64,000 nt of DNA from Mycolicibacterium baixiangningiae. GTDB taxonomy: Bacteria > Actinomycetota > Actinomycetes > Mycobacteriales > Mycobacteriaceae. A model generated the notes under the pieces. It worked only from the letters and a program-made list of their open reading frames with translations, made no database searches and was not told the origin of the DNA. This document shows, one piece after another, positions 19,006 through 27,041 of this stretch. A program made the position numbers and the translations under genes. The stretch's first letter is position 1. Every line of letters begins with the position of its first letter. The stretch is from NCBI RefSeq assembly GCF_016313185.1, contig NZ_CP066218.1, positions 4,712,001-4,776,000 of the forward strand. The letters are read 5' to 3'.

Positions 19006-19563
19006 TCAGACGGGGCCGAGCAGGAGTTGATGGATCACCGGGCGCGCGAAGCGCATCAATTCGTCTCGGTCGAGGTCGGCGACCGCGGGATTGGCGAGCA
19101 CGTAGCGGGTGGTGGCCAGGCCGATCACGAACGCCCCCATCAAACCGGCGCGCTGCGCCGGATGGTCCGGCGTGACCGCCGCGAGCGCCGGAGCCACCTG
19201 GGTGGCGAACACATGCCGCAGCGTGTCCGCCGCGGATTCACTGGTCATCGCGGCCCGCAGGAGGGCGAGGAACGTGGTGTCCTGCTCCCACACCGCGAAG
19301 AAGCGGGACAGCAGTACGTCTGCGACGGAGTCGGGGTCGACCGCGCTCAGATCGGGAAGGTCGATCCTGAATTCCGCTGCCTCGGCGAACAATTCGCGTT
19401 TGCTGCCGAAGTACCGGATGATCAGCGCCGGATCCACGCCGACGTCGGCGGCCACCCCGCGCAATGTGGTGCCCTGGTAGCCGTCGGATCCGAAGCGCCG
19501 GCGGGCGGCGGCGAGGATGTCGGCGCGCGTCTGCGGGGCATTGCGCGTTCGGTCCGTACCCAT
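19006..19563 (-). CDS. TetR-family transcriptional regulator
   Basis: A 185-residue repressor-like protein. The N-terminal helix-turn-helix is typical (TRADILAAARRRF, then GTTLRGVAADVGVDPALIIRYFGSK). The C-terminal ligand domain matches the TetR_C_17-like group common in mycobacteria. It sits upstream of, and points towards, the MmpL remnant and PKS operon, so it may once have regulated them; equally it may control other genes. The next gene upstream on the same strand lies 25 bases away. Confidence 0.88.
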   Translation of the reverse strand: MGTDRTRNAPQTRADILAAARRRFGSDGYQGTTLRGVAADVGVDPALIIRYFGSKRELFAEAAEFRIDLPDLSAVDPDSVADVLLSRFFAVWEQDTTFLALLRAAMTSESAADTLRHVFATQVAPALAAVTPDHPAQRAGLMGAFVIGLATTRYVLANPAVADLDRDELMRFARPVIHQLLLGPV

Positions 19564-19588
19564 TCGAAGAACAATAGGCGGGCGCCGG

Positions 19589-20131
19589 TCATCGAGACGC
19601 TGTGCGGCTCAAACGTGAGTGCCAGTCCTGTTCCGAGGCCTCGATGCAACGCGTCAGTGTCGCCGCCATGTAGCGCCGCCACAGGGGTTTGAAAGGTCCG
19701 GCGACGATCCACCGACGACCCGGCAGCGGCTTGAACTCATACGACCACCGGACGAGGGAGCCCGGTCCGTCGGGCGTGAAGGTCCATTCCCCGCGAATAC
19801 CGACAGCGAGCCTGGCCAGCGCGTTCGTGAAGCCCGTCAGCTGGTAGGCGAAGCTGGATCCGGCGGTGTGTTCCACGAGCTGCTCGTCAACCGAAGATCC
19901 GTCGGTGAATCGCGGTCTGCGAGACGGCCCCGGGTGGTCCCACGCCTCGGTCTGATCCTCGACGCGCACGACGCCCGGAAACGGCCACATTGGATGGAAG
20001 ACCTTCGACAAGTCGATCGGACAGATCAAGGCCATGGCATCGGCCGGCGCCAACCGTGAGCGCTGTTGGACGGTGATGGCCACTGTGCGATCGGCAGAGG
20101 AGATGAGAAGTGTGGGATTCGTATTCGTCAT
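19589..20131 (-). CDS. SRPBCC/polyketide-cyclase-like protein
   Basis: A 180-residue protein of the START/SRPBCC helix-grip type, judged from the segments GEWTFTPDGPGSLVRWSYEFKP... and RYMAATLTRCIEASE. Such proteins bind hydrophobic ligands; no catalytic assignment can be made. The start chosen is the ATG at 20131 (MTNTNPTLL). A longer opening upstream has a residue composition unlike a protein. The gene is divergent from an XRE regulator and upstream of the TetR gene on the same strand. Confidence 0.7.
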   Translation of the reverse strand: MTNTNPTLLISSADRTVAITVQQRSRLAPADAMALICPIDLSKVFHPMWPFPGVVRVEDQTEAWDHPGPSRRPRFTDGSSVDEQLVEHTAGSSFAYQLTGFTNALARLAVGIRGEWTFTPDGPGSLVRWSYEFKPLPGRRWIVAGPFKPLWRRYMAATLTRCIEASEQDWHSRLSRTASR

Positions 20132-20216
20132 GAACCGAGCATTGCCCGGTTTTCCGATCCCCACCAGAGAACGGCAGTACCACCCGGTGGGCCTCGACTC
20201 GCGGCAAGATCGCATC

Positions 20217-21038
20217 GTGACCGAACTGGGAGTGGCGATCAGGGCTTGGCGCGACCGCGTGAGTCCGGCCGAGGTCGGTCTGCCTGTCGGCTCCGATCGT
20301 CGCACTCCGGGACTGCGGCGCGAAGAGTTGGCGCTGCTTTCCGGTTTGTCCGTGGACTATCTCGTGCGGCTGGAACAGGGCCGCGCCAAGAACCCGTCGC
20401 CGCAAGTGCTCTCCTCACTCGCACGGGCACTACGGCTCACCAGGCAGGAACGGGACGCGCTGTACCGCACGGCAGGAATCGCACCGCCGCCGGACGGCGT
20501 CATCCCCACCTACCTGAGTCCCGGGCTGCAGCGCATCCTCGATCACCTCGAGGACACTCCCGTTGGTGTGTTCAATGCGGCGTGGGATCTCGTGTTCGGC
20601 AATCGCATGTGGAACGCGCTGTTCGGCGAGGCCCCGTCCGGGCGTGAATCCAACCTCGTCTGGCGCGCGTTCGTGGTTCAGGACATTCCGCTGATTCACA
20701 CCGGCGAGGAAGCCGAAAGCTTTGCGCGAGAACTCGTTTCCGACCTCCACGCCGCTCTGAGCAGATTCCCGCGAGACTACGGCCTCACGACGCTCATCGA
20801 AGACCTGCGTCGGGCCAGCCCGGTCTTCGAGCGTTTGTGGGGCACCTGGCAGGTCGCGAACCGGGAAAGCGATCGCAAGACGGTCGACGCACCTGTGGTG
20901 GGACCGATCACCTTCGACTGCGATGTGCTCGCAGTCGCGGACTCCAGCCTGCGCCTTGTCGTGTACACCGCCCAGCCGGGTGGCGAGGATGCCCAGAAAC
21001 TCGATCTGCTGCGCGTGATCGGCACCCAAGTTCAGTGA
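20217..21038 (+). CDS. XRE-family regulator with MmyB-like ligand domain
   Basis: A 273-residue regulator. Residues about 5-85 form an XRE helix-turn-helix with the hallmark RRTPGLRREELALLSGLS and YLVRLEQGR. The rest resembles the MmyB-like (PAS-like) domain with NAAWDLVFGN and a C-terminal strand region, a group often coupled to neighbouring oxidoreductases or small-ligand genes. The GTG at 20217 is chosen because family members start close to the helix-turn-helix. An ATG at 20130 is possible but would overlap the divergent gene's start codon. It probably controls the divergent SRPBCC gene. Confidence 0.8.
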   Translation: MTELGVAIRAWRDRVSPAEVGLPVGSDRRTPGLRREELALLSGLSVDYLVRLEQGRAKNPSPQVLSSLARALRLTRQERDALYRTAGIAPPPDGVIPTYLSPGLQRILDHLEDTPVGVFNAAWDLVFGNRMWNALFGEAPSGRESNLVWRAFVVQDIPLIHTGEEAESFARELVSDLHAALSRFPRDYGLTTLIEDLRRASPVFERLWGTWQVANRESDRKTVDAPVVGPITFDCDVLAVADSSLRLVVYTAQPGGEDAQKLDLLRVIGTQVQ

Positions 21039-21039
21039 G

Positions 21040-21843
21040 CTACGCCGCGGGCACGGTCCTGCGGGACGACGAGCGCGCGTACAGGCGGGCACACGTGGCG
21101 AGCCGCAGGGGGTCCGCGCCGCCGTAGTCAGCACGCACCGCCAGCGCCGCCCCTGCATCGCGCGGCGCGCACTCCGCGCCGACCAGGATGGTCGCCAGCC
21201 CGGCGGCCGTTGCCGTGCGCAACCCGGCCGTCGAACCGCTCAGCGCGACGACATGGTCGGTACTGACGCCGATCTCCCGCAGCGCCAGGCGGAACGCCTC
21301 GGCACCGGGCGCCGACACGTCGTCGCGGGTGACGATGGTCTCCACCTGACCCTCCCCGACCAGTTGCCGGACCAGTGGCTCCGCCCACGCGCGCCGGCCC
21401 GCGGTCACCACCGCGACCGGGACGCCTGCGGCGCGTGCGTCGCCGACGAGGTCGTCGAGGCCCGGACGCGGGGTCACCCCGGCGTCGAGCACCATCTCGT
21501 CGAACATCATCGCCTTGGTGGAGCAGACCTCATCGGCGAGCAGTTCGGTGAGCACGTCGCACTCCGGCCCGACGCAGTGGTTGCGCAGGTCGGCGAGCAC
21601 CCGCTGGCGTTCGTCGCGCAGGACCATCAGGCGCCGGTACCGGGCCGCCGACCATGCGATGGGCACTCCGTGCGCGGCGAAGGCGGCGTTGAACACCACC
21701 CGGTGCACGTCGTAATCGAGATCGGTCAACGCCTCGAGGTCGAAGATCAGCGCCCGCAGTGGGGTGATGTCCGAGTCGACCGGGCGGGCCCCGTCCCACC
21801 AGAACCGGCCCGCACACCATGTTCTCTCACGCGTCGTCTGCAC
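21040..21843 (-). CDS. HAD-superfamily hydrolase-like protein with altered motifs
   Basis: About 267 residues from a GTG at 21843; the start is uncertain because no ATG precedes the first beta strand. The HAD core is visible: motif I reads FDLEALT, retaining the nucleophile Asp but with Glu in place of the second Asp. Motif II is VVTAGRR. The usual acidic motif IV (E/D-D-S) reads SGSTAGL, losing both acids. Catalysis may be weak or lost. It ends one base after the upstream plus-strand regulator and is divergent from the NarL-type response regulator. Confidence 0.7.
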   Translation of the reverse strand: MQTTRERTWCAGRFWWDGARPVDSDITPLRALIFDLEALTDLDYDVHRVVFNAAFAAHGVPIAWSAARYRRLMVLRDERQRVLADLRNHCVGPECDVLTELLADEVCSTKAMMFDEMVLDAGVTPRPGLDDLVGDARAAGVPVAVVTAGRRAWAEPLVRQLVGEGQVETIVTRDDVSAPGAEAFRLALREIGVSTDHVVALSGSTAGLRTATAAGLATILVGAECAPRDAGAALAVRADYGGADPLRLATCARLYARSSSRRTVPAA

Positions 21844-21984
21844 ATGATCACAGTGGCTTACGTCACATGTGCCCGTCCTCCCCCCAACGGGGGATTCGAC
21901 GTGGCGAAGTTGCCCAGCCGCTGCCCGTCGCGGTTCTAAGGTGATGCGCATGACCGCCCAGCTAGAAGCGAAGCGGCATCGCGC

Positions 21985-22641
21985 ATGACCGGGCCAGTGC
22001 GGATCGTCCTGGTCGACGACCACGAGATGGTCATCGAAGGACTCAAGGCCATGCTGACGACCTTCGCCGACCGGGTCACCGTGGTGGGCCAGGCCGTGGG
22101 CGCCGAACGCGCCGTCGGGGTCATCGCCGAAGTCCGACCGGACATCGTGTTGTGCGACGTCCGCATGCAGGGTTCCAGCGGGCTGGACCTGTGCCTGGCA
22201 CTGCGCGAGCGGGATCCGGCGCAGAAGGTGGTGATGCTGTCGGTCTACGACGACGAGCAGTACCTGTTCCAGGCGCTGCGGGTGGGCGCGGCCGGATACC
22301 TGCTCAAGAGCATCAGCAGCGACGAGTTGGTCCGCCAGCTGGAACTGGCCCACCGCGGGCAGACCGCCATCGATCCGGGGATGGCGGCCAGGGCCGTCGA
22401 CACCGCCGCGCGCCTGCAGCGCGACGAGTTCTGGCCGGGGGCCCGCCAGGGCCTCACCCAGCGGGAGAGCGAGATCCTGTCGTTCGTCGTCGCCGGCCTG
22501 TCCAACCGCGGCATCGCCAACAAGCTGGTCATCGGCGAGGAGACCGTGAAGACCCACCTGAGGTCGATCTACCGCAAACTCGGCGTGAGCGACCGCGCGG
22601 GTGCGGTCGCGACGGCGCTGCGCGAGGGCATCTACCAATGA
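21985..22641 (+). CDS. NarL/LuxR-family response regulator
   Basis: A 218-residue two-component regulator. The receiver domain (about 5-120) has the Asp11-Asp12 acidic pocket, phospho-acceptor Asp58 (CDVRMQG) and the Lys of YLLKS. The C-terminal LuxR helix-turn-helix reads LTQRESEILSFVVAGLSNRG, then TVKTHLRSIYRKLGV. The stop overlaps the kinase ATG in ATGA, giving translational coupling with its cognate sensor. Targets are not evident. Confidence 0.92.
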   Translation: MTGPVRIVLVDDHEMVIEGLKAMLTTFADRVTVVGQAVGAERAVGVIAEVRPDIVLCDVRMQGSSGLDLCLALRERDPAQKVVMLSVYDDEQYLFQALRVGAAGYLLKSISSDELVRQLELAHRGQTAIDPGMAARAVDTAARLQRDEFWPGARQGLTQRESEILSFVVAGLSNRGIANKLVIGEETVKTHLRSIYRKLGVSDRAGAVATALREGIYQ

Positions 22642-23888
22642 GTGCGCGTTCGCTGCTGACCGCCGACCGCGAACTGGCGCTGCTACGCGAGCTCATCCAG
22701 GCTGCGTCGAGCGGCCCGGGGGTGGAACCACTGGCCGCCGCGGCCGCGCGCATGATCACCGCGGCCACCGGCACCGACGTCTGCTTCGTGCACGTCCTCG
22801 ACGATTCCGACCGGTCACTCACCCTGGCCGGCGCCACCCCGCCGTTCGACAGCCAGATCGGCAAGATCCGGCTGCCGCTGGGTCAGGGCATCTCCGGCTG
22901 GGTGGCCAGCCACCGCGAACCGGTGGTGATCGGCCACGACAAGGAGTCCGATCCCCGCTACCTGCCGTTCGAGTCGCTGCGCGGCAGAGACTTCACCTCG
23001 ATGGTGTCGGTCCCGATGCAGACCGATCCGGGGGGTCTGGTCGGGGTGCTCAACGTTCACACCGTCGAACGCCGCGAGTTCACTTCCCGCGACGTCGAAC
23101 TGCTGCTGGTGATCGGCCGGCTGATCGCGGGCGCACTGCACCAGGCGCGTCTGCACCGTCAACTGGTCGCCCGCGAACGGGCGCACGAGAACTTCGTCGA
23201 GCAGGTGATCGAGGCGCAGGAGATCGAACGCAGGCGGCTGGCCGGCGATATCCACGACGGGATCTCGCAGCGCCTGGTGACGCTGTCCTACCGGCTCGAC
23301 GCCGCGGTCCGCACCATCGACGATCCGCAGGCGGTCGCCGAACAGCTCGCCGAGGCCCGCGAGTTGGTGGCACTCACACTGGGTGAGGCGCGCGCCGCGA
23401 TCAGCGGGCTGCGTCCGCCGGTGCTCGACGATCTCGGCCTCGCGGGCGGTCTGGCCAGCCTGGCCCGGTCCGTCCCGCAGGTGCACATCGGCCTGCACAT
23501 CGACACCGACCTCGCCGAACGCCGGCTCCCCGACCACATCGAGTTGGCGCTCTACCGCATCGCGCAGGAGTGTCTGCAGAACGTGGTCAAACACGCCGAC
23601 GCCGCCACCGCCCGGCTGACGTTCAGCGTGTCCGACGACGTGGCGCGGCTCGAGATCATCGACGACGGCGTCGGTTTCGACACCTTCGAACATCCGCTCG
23701 GCGCGGACGAAATGGGTGGCTACGGCCTGTTGTCGATGGCCGAACGCGCTGAGATCGTCGGCGGCCGGCTCAACATCCGGTCCCGCCCGGGCGCCGGGAC
23801 CGCGGTCACCGCCACGATTCCACTGCCGGCACCGGCGTCAGAAATCCCCGGCGTGACGGCGCAGCGTCTCGATCGAGGTGGCCAGTGA
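22638..23888 (+). CDS. GAF-domain NarL-type sensor histidine kinase
   Basis: A 416-residue cytoplasmic kinase. A GAF domain occupies about 30-170 (IRLPLGQGISGWVA, then PVVIGH), followed by a HisKA_3 dimerisation segment with His206 in RRRLAGDIHDGISQRL and a HATPase domain with DDGVGFD and GGYGLLSM motifs. There are no membrane helices, so the input is a cytoplasmic small molecule or redox state. It is coupled to the response regulator by a four-base overlap. Its 3' end overlaps the convergent MarR gene by 51 bases. Confidence 0.92.
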   Translation: MSARSLLTADRELALLRELIQAASSGPGVEPLAAAAARMITAATGTDVCFVHVLDDSDRSLTLAGATPPFDSQIGKIRLPLGQGISGWVASHREPVVIGHDKESDPRYLPFESLRGRDFTSMVSVPMQTDPGGLVGVLNVHTVERREFTSRDVELLLVIGRLIAGALHQARLHRQLVARERAHENFVEQVIEAQEIERRRLAGDIHDGISQRLVTLSYRLDAAVRTIDDPQAVAEQLAEARELVALTLGEARAAISGLRPPVLDDLGLAGGLASLARSVPQVHIGLHIDTDLAERRLPDHIELALYRIAQECLQNVVKHADAATARLTFSVSDDVARLEIIDDGVGFDTFEHPLGADEMGGYGLLSMAERAEIVGGRLNIRSRPGAGTAVTATIPLPAPASEIPGVTAQRLDRGGQ

Positions 23889-24341
23889 CCGCGATTCGTC
23901 GGCGGACATCCCGATGTCGGCGAACACCTCGTTGTTGAGCGTGACGGTGGCGTCCTCGACGGTCGAGCGGCCCAGTTCGGTGAGGCGCACCAGCGTGGTG
24001 CGGCCGTCGGTGGGGTGCGGGATCCGCTCCACCAGGCCGCCGGCCTCCAGCCGCCGGATCGCGTGCGTGACGCTGGTGACGTGCACCTGCAGCCGGTCGG
24101 AGGCCTTCGTGATCGGCAACGCACCCGAGCGGCTGAACGCCAGCAGGCGCAGCAGCTCGAACCGGGAGAAGCTCAGATCGTAAGGGCGTAGCGCGTTCTC
24201 GACGCGCGCGAGCAGGATCTGATGGGCCCGCATGACCGAGGTGACAGCGACCATCCCGTCGGCCACCTCACCCCAGCCGGCCGCCTCCCAGTTCGCCCGG
24301 GCCAGCGCGATCGGATCATGCGCATCGCGCCCTTCGCTCAC
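23838..24341 (-). CDS. MarR-family regulator (Rv0737-like)
   Basis: A 167-residue winged-helix regulator. The DNA-binding region carries FSRFELLRLLAFSRSG, VHVTSVTHAIRRLE and the wing ERIPHPTDGRTTLVRLT. The GTG at 24341 is selected, with AAAGG immediately upstream; longer frames run into rslA. It follows sigL-rslA on the same strand, the same order as Rv0735-Rv0736-Rv0737 in M. tuberculosis. The ligand is unknown. Confidence 0.88.
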   Translation of the reverse strand: MSEGRDAHDPIALARANWEAAGWGEVADGMVAVTSVMRAHQILLARVENALRPYDLSFSRFELLRLLAFSRSGALPITKASDRLQVHVTSVTHAIRRLEAGGLVERIPHPTDGRTTLVRLTELGRSTVEDATVTLNNEVFADIGMSADESRSLATSIETLRRHAGDF

Positions 24342-24366
24342 CGACCTTTCATACCATTGCCCGGGT

Positions 24367-25137
24367 TCACAACGTCTTCTCGAGCAGTACCTGGCGGGTG
24401 TCCGCCGAGACCAGTTGCACCGCAGCGATGTCGTCGCGCCGCAGCGCGGTGTTGCCGCTCGGCAGCGCGGTCGCACCGGCCAGGCCGAGCCAGGTCGCGA
24501 TCTCCGACTGGCTGCCGTCGCGGCCGACCACCACCATGCCGAGCCGGCTCGGCGGCGTCCCCGCCCCGCCGCCGCCGGACCATTCGCCGTACGAGCAGGC
24601 CATGTCGATGCGGGTGCCCCAGGCGAATTCCGACAGGCTGACCGTGGCGCTGAACGGTGTCGGCTCGACTTTGGTCATCTCGAGTGCGACGGCCTGCGGC
24701 GCGCCGGTCTGTGGGCCGACGATCCCCGGCCGGATCGCGATGACCAGCCCGACGGCGAGCACGGCAGCGGCGAGCCCCACGCCCGCCGAGGTCAGCCACC
24801 GTGACCGGCGTCGGCGCCACTTGGCCTTGTCGAGTACCGCCTGCAAGACCTCGGGCCGCAGCGGCGGCGGTTCGGGCTGCTCGCCGCCGAACTCGCCGGA
24901 GCCGGATTCGCCGACGTCGAGTGCCGCCACCTCGTCGGCGTCGACCATCGCCAGCAGGGCCGGGACCCCGCTGAGCTCGGCGACCGCCGCCCGGCAGCGG
25001 GCACAGGTCTGGAGGTGCAGCTCGTACTCGCGCCGGTCAGCGGTGGACAGGGAGCCCAGCACGTAGGCGGCGTCCCATTGCAGGTAGGCGTCACCGCCCT
25101 CGATGCCGGCGCCGCCGGCCATACCGGACATCGTCAT
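24367..25137 (-). CDS. rslA: Anti-sigma-L factor RslA
   Basis: A 256-residue membrane anti-sigma factor. The N-terminal zinc anti-sigma motif H41-x3-C45-x2-C48 (HLQTCARC) is intact, followed by a proline/acidic linker, one transmembrane helix about 115-136, and an extracytoplasmic RskA-like domain. It should hold SigL inactive and release it when the zinc-cysteine site is oxidised or the protein is degraded. The ATG overlaps the sigL stop (ATGA), so both are made together. The gene symbol is based on motif plus synteny with Rv0736. Confidence 0.9.
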   Translation of the reverse strand: MTMSGMAGGAGIEGGDAYLQWDAAYVLGSLSTADRREYELHLQTCARCRAAVAELSGVPALLAMVDADEVAALDVGESGSGEFGGEQPEPPPLRPEVLQAVLDKAKWRRRRSRWLTSAGVGLAAAVLAVGLVIAIRPGIVGPQTGAPQAVALEMTKVEPTPFSATVSLSEFAWGTRIDMACSYGEWSGGGGAGTPPSRLGMVVVGRDGSQSEIATWLGLAGATALPSGNTALRRDDIAAVQLVSADTRQVLLEKTL

Positions 25138-25634
25138 CGCGTCACCCCCATCTCCTGCAGGTTGAGTCGCAGCGCCCGCACTGCGTAGTGCAGCCGCGAC
25201 TTCACGGTGCCCTCCGGTATCTGGAGTTCGGCCGCGATCTGCCCCGTCGTCCACCCCTGGTAGTACGCGCGCCCGACGACCGCCCGGTGATCTTCGGACA
25301 GCTGCGCCAGCGCCTCGCCGACCAGCATGCGGTCCAGCGCGGAGTCCACCTTGTCGGGTTCGGTGGGCTGTGCCACCGACTCCACGTCCGGGGTGCCGGC
25401 TTCCCTGCGGTAGCGCGCGCTGCGCCGCTCGTCGATCACCAGGTTGCGGGCGACGGTGAACAGCCACGCCCGCGGCGACCCGTCCGGCCGGTGGCGCCAC
25501 GCGCGCAGCAGCGTCTCCTGCACGACGTCCTCGGCGCTGGCGGCGTCACCGGTCAGCTTGAGGGCATAGCGCCACAGCGCGACGGCGTGCTCGTCGTAGA
25601 GCACGCGAAGCATCGCGGCCTCCGGGTCGTCCAT
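25134..25634 (-). CDS. sigL: ECF RNA polymerase sigma factor SigL
   Basis: A 166-residue extracytoplasmic-function sigma factor. Sigma-2 is visible in residues about 8-75 (DVVQETLLRAW) and sigma-4 in about 105-160, with a helix-turn-helix around GQIAAELQIPEGTVKSRLH. It is flanked by map/adk/secY upstream and rslA downstream, exactly as Rv0735. A GGAGG ribosome binding site precedes the ATG, and a SigL-type promoter overlaps the end of map, so autoregulation is expected. In M. tuberculosis SigL controls pks10/pks7, Rv1139c-Rv1138c and mpt53. Confidence 0.93.
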   Translation of the reverse strand: MDDPEAAMLRVLYDEHAVALWRYALKLTGDAASAEDVVQETLLRAWRHRPDGSPRAWLFTVARNLVIDERRSARYRREAGTPDVESVAQPTEPDKVDSALDRMLVGEALAQLSEDHRAVVGRAYYQGWTTGQIAAELQIPEGTVKSRLHYAVRALRLNLQEMGVTR

Positions 25635-25651
25635 CGCGAACCTCCGTCAGA

Positions 25652-25679
25652 TACACGACGCCGGCGGTGAATTGGTTCA
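25652..25679 (-). promoter_or_regulatory. SigL-dependent promoter upstream of sigL
   Basis: On the minus strand TGAACC (25674-25679) and CGTGTA (25652-25657) are separated by 16 bases. This matches the published SigL consensus TGAACC and CGTgtc with similar spacing. It overlaps the stop of map and lies 18 bases before the sigL ATG. Confidence 0.75.
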
Positions 25680-26480
25680 GACCCCGGGGAGGGTGAGGAT
25701 GCGCGGCCCGTCGTCGGTGACCGCCACAGTGTGCTCCCAGTGCGCCGCGCGCGAACCGTCCGCGGTGACGACTGTCCATTCGTCCTCGAGCACGATCGTC
25801 TTCGTCGTGCCGAGGGTGAGCATCGGCTCGATCGCCAGGACCGAACCGGGGGCCAGGTGTGGGCCGCGGCCGGGGGCGCCTTCGTTCGGCAGGAACGGGT
25901 CCATGTGCATCTGCCTGCCGATGCCGTGGCCGCCGTAACCGTCGACGATGCCGAAGGCCCGCTGGTAGCGCGCCTCGGCGGCGCGGGTGCCCCTCTCGAT
26001 GGCGTGGGAGACGTCGGTCAGGCGGTTGCCGGGCACCATCGCGGCGATCCCGGCCTCCATGGACTCCCGGGTGGCCGCGGACAGGGCTTCGTCGACGGGG
26101 ATGAGCGCGCCGACGCCGAAGGTGATCGCCGAGTCGCCGTGCCAGCCGTCGAGGATCGCGCCGCAGTCGATGGACACCAGATCGCCGGCGGCCAGGGTCT
26201 CTGCGGCCGACGGGATGCCGTGGACGACGCGATCGTTGACCGAGGAGCAGATGCTGGCGGGGAAGCCGTGGTAGCCGAGGAAGGACGGGGTGCCGCCGCC
26301 GTCGCGGATGACCGATTCGGCGATTGCGTCGAGGTCTTTGGTGCTCACGCCCGGTGCAGCGGCGTCACGCACCGCGCTCAGCGCTGCGGCCACCAGCGCG
26401 CCCGCAGCGGCCATCGCGTCCAGTTCGGCGGGGGTGCGCTGGTCGACGACCTTGGTCCTGCGCAGCTTCAGGCCGGCCAC
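25677..26480 (-). CDS. map: Methionine aminopeptidase, type I
   Basis: A 267-residue metalloprotease removing N-terminal Met from nascent proteins. The metal-ligand segments are recognisable: [19 protein letters not shown] with two Asp, [12 protein letters not shown] with the His, and [10 protein letters not shown] plus a C-terminal Glu. Length fits bacterial type I enzymes. The start is a GTG one base after the adk stop. It belongs to the secY-adk-map operon, corresponding to Rv0734 (mapA). Confidence 0.93.
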   Translation of the reverse strand: MAGLKLRRTKVVDQRTPAELDAMAAAGALVAAALSAVRDAAAPGVSTKDLDAIAESVIRDGGGTPSFLGYHGFPASICSSVNDRVVHGIPSAAETLAAGDLVSIDCGAILDGWHGDSAITFGVGALIPVDEALSAATRESMEAGIAAMVPGNRLTDVSHAIERGTRAAEARYQRAFGIVDGYGGHGIGRQMHMDPFLPNEGAPGRGPHLAPGSVLAIEPMLTLGTTKTIVLEDEWTVVTADGSRAAHWEHTVAVTDDGPRILTLPGV

Positions 26481-26481
26481 A

Positions 26482-27027
26482 TCAGCGACCCAGCGCCTGC
26501 AACGCCCGGGCGAACACCTCGTCCATGGATCCGACGGCTTCGACGGTCTTGAGCTCGTCGCGGTAGTGATCGAGCAGCGGGGCGGTCTCGTCGCGGTAGA
26601 CCTTCATCCTGTTGAGGATGATCTGTTCGGTGTCGTCGGCGCGGCCACGGCCCTTGAGCCGCTGCAGCAGTTCGTCCTCGGAGACGCGGAACTCCAGCAC
26701 CGCGTCGAGGGTCAGGTTGCGGGCTTCGAGCATGTCGTTGAGCGCTTCGGCCTGTTCGACCGAGCGGGGGTAGCCGTCGAGGATGAAACCGTCTTTGGCG
26801 TCGTCCTGGCCGATTCGATCCTCGACCAGCGCGTTCGTGAGGCTGCTCGGGACGAGGTCACCGGCGTCGAGATACCGCTTGGCCTCGACTCCGAGTTCGG
26901 TCTCGCCTGCGATGTTGTCGCGGAAGAGGTCGCCTGTCGAGATGTGCGGGATCCCCAGCTTCTCGGCCAGCTTCGCAGCCTGCGTGCCTTTCCCCGCGCC
27001 CGGAGGGCCGAGCAAAACGATTCTCAC
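26482..27027 (-). CDS. adk: Adenylate kinase
   Basis: A 181-residue short-lid adenylate kinase interconverting ATP plus AMP with 2 ADP. The P-loop GPPGAGKGT is at 7-15, followed by the AMP-binding STGDLFRD and the lid-region DGYPRS. Length equals M. tuberculosis Adk (181). The start is a GTG behind a GAGAGGG ribosome binding site, 14 bases after secY. Synteny is with Rv0733. Confidence 0.95.
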   Translation of the reverse strand: MRIVLLGPPGAGKGTQAAKLAEKLGIPHISTGDLFRDNIAGETELGVEAKRYLDAGDLVPSSLTNALVEDRIGQDDAKDGFILDGYPRSVEQAEALNDMLEARNLTLDAVLEFRVSEDELLQRLKGRGRADDTEQIILNRMKVYRDETAPLLDHYRDELKTVEAVGSMDEVFARALQALGR

Positions 27028-27041
27028 TTAGAAACCCTCTC

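Noticed and set aside
20130..20216. Upstream ATG for the MmyB-like regulator
   Set aside because: It would overlap the start codon of the divergent SRPBCC gene and add 29 residues not typical before the helix-turn-helix.
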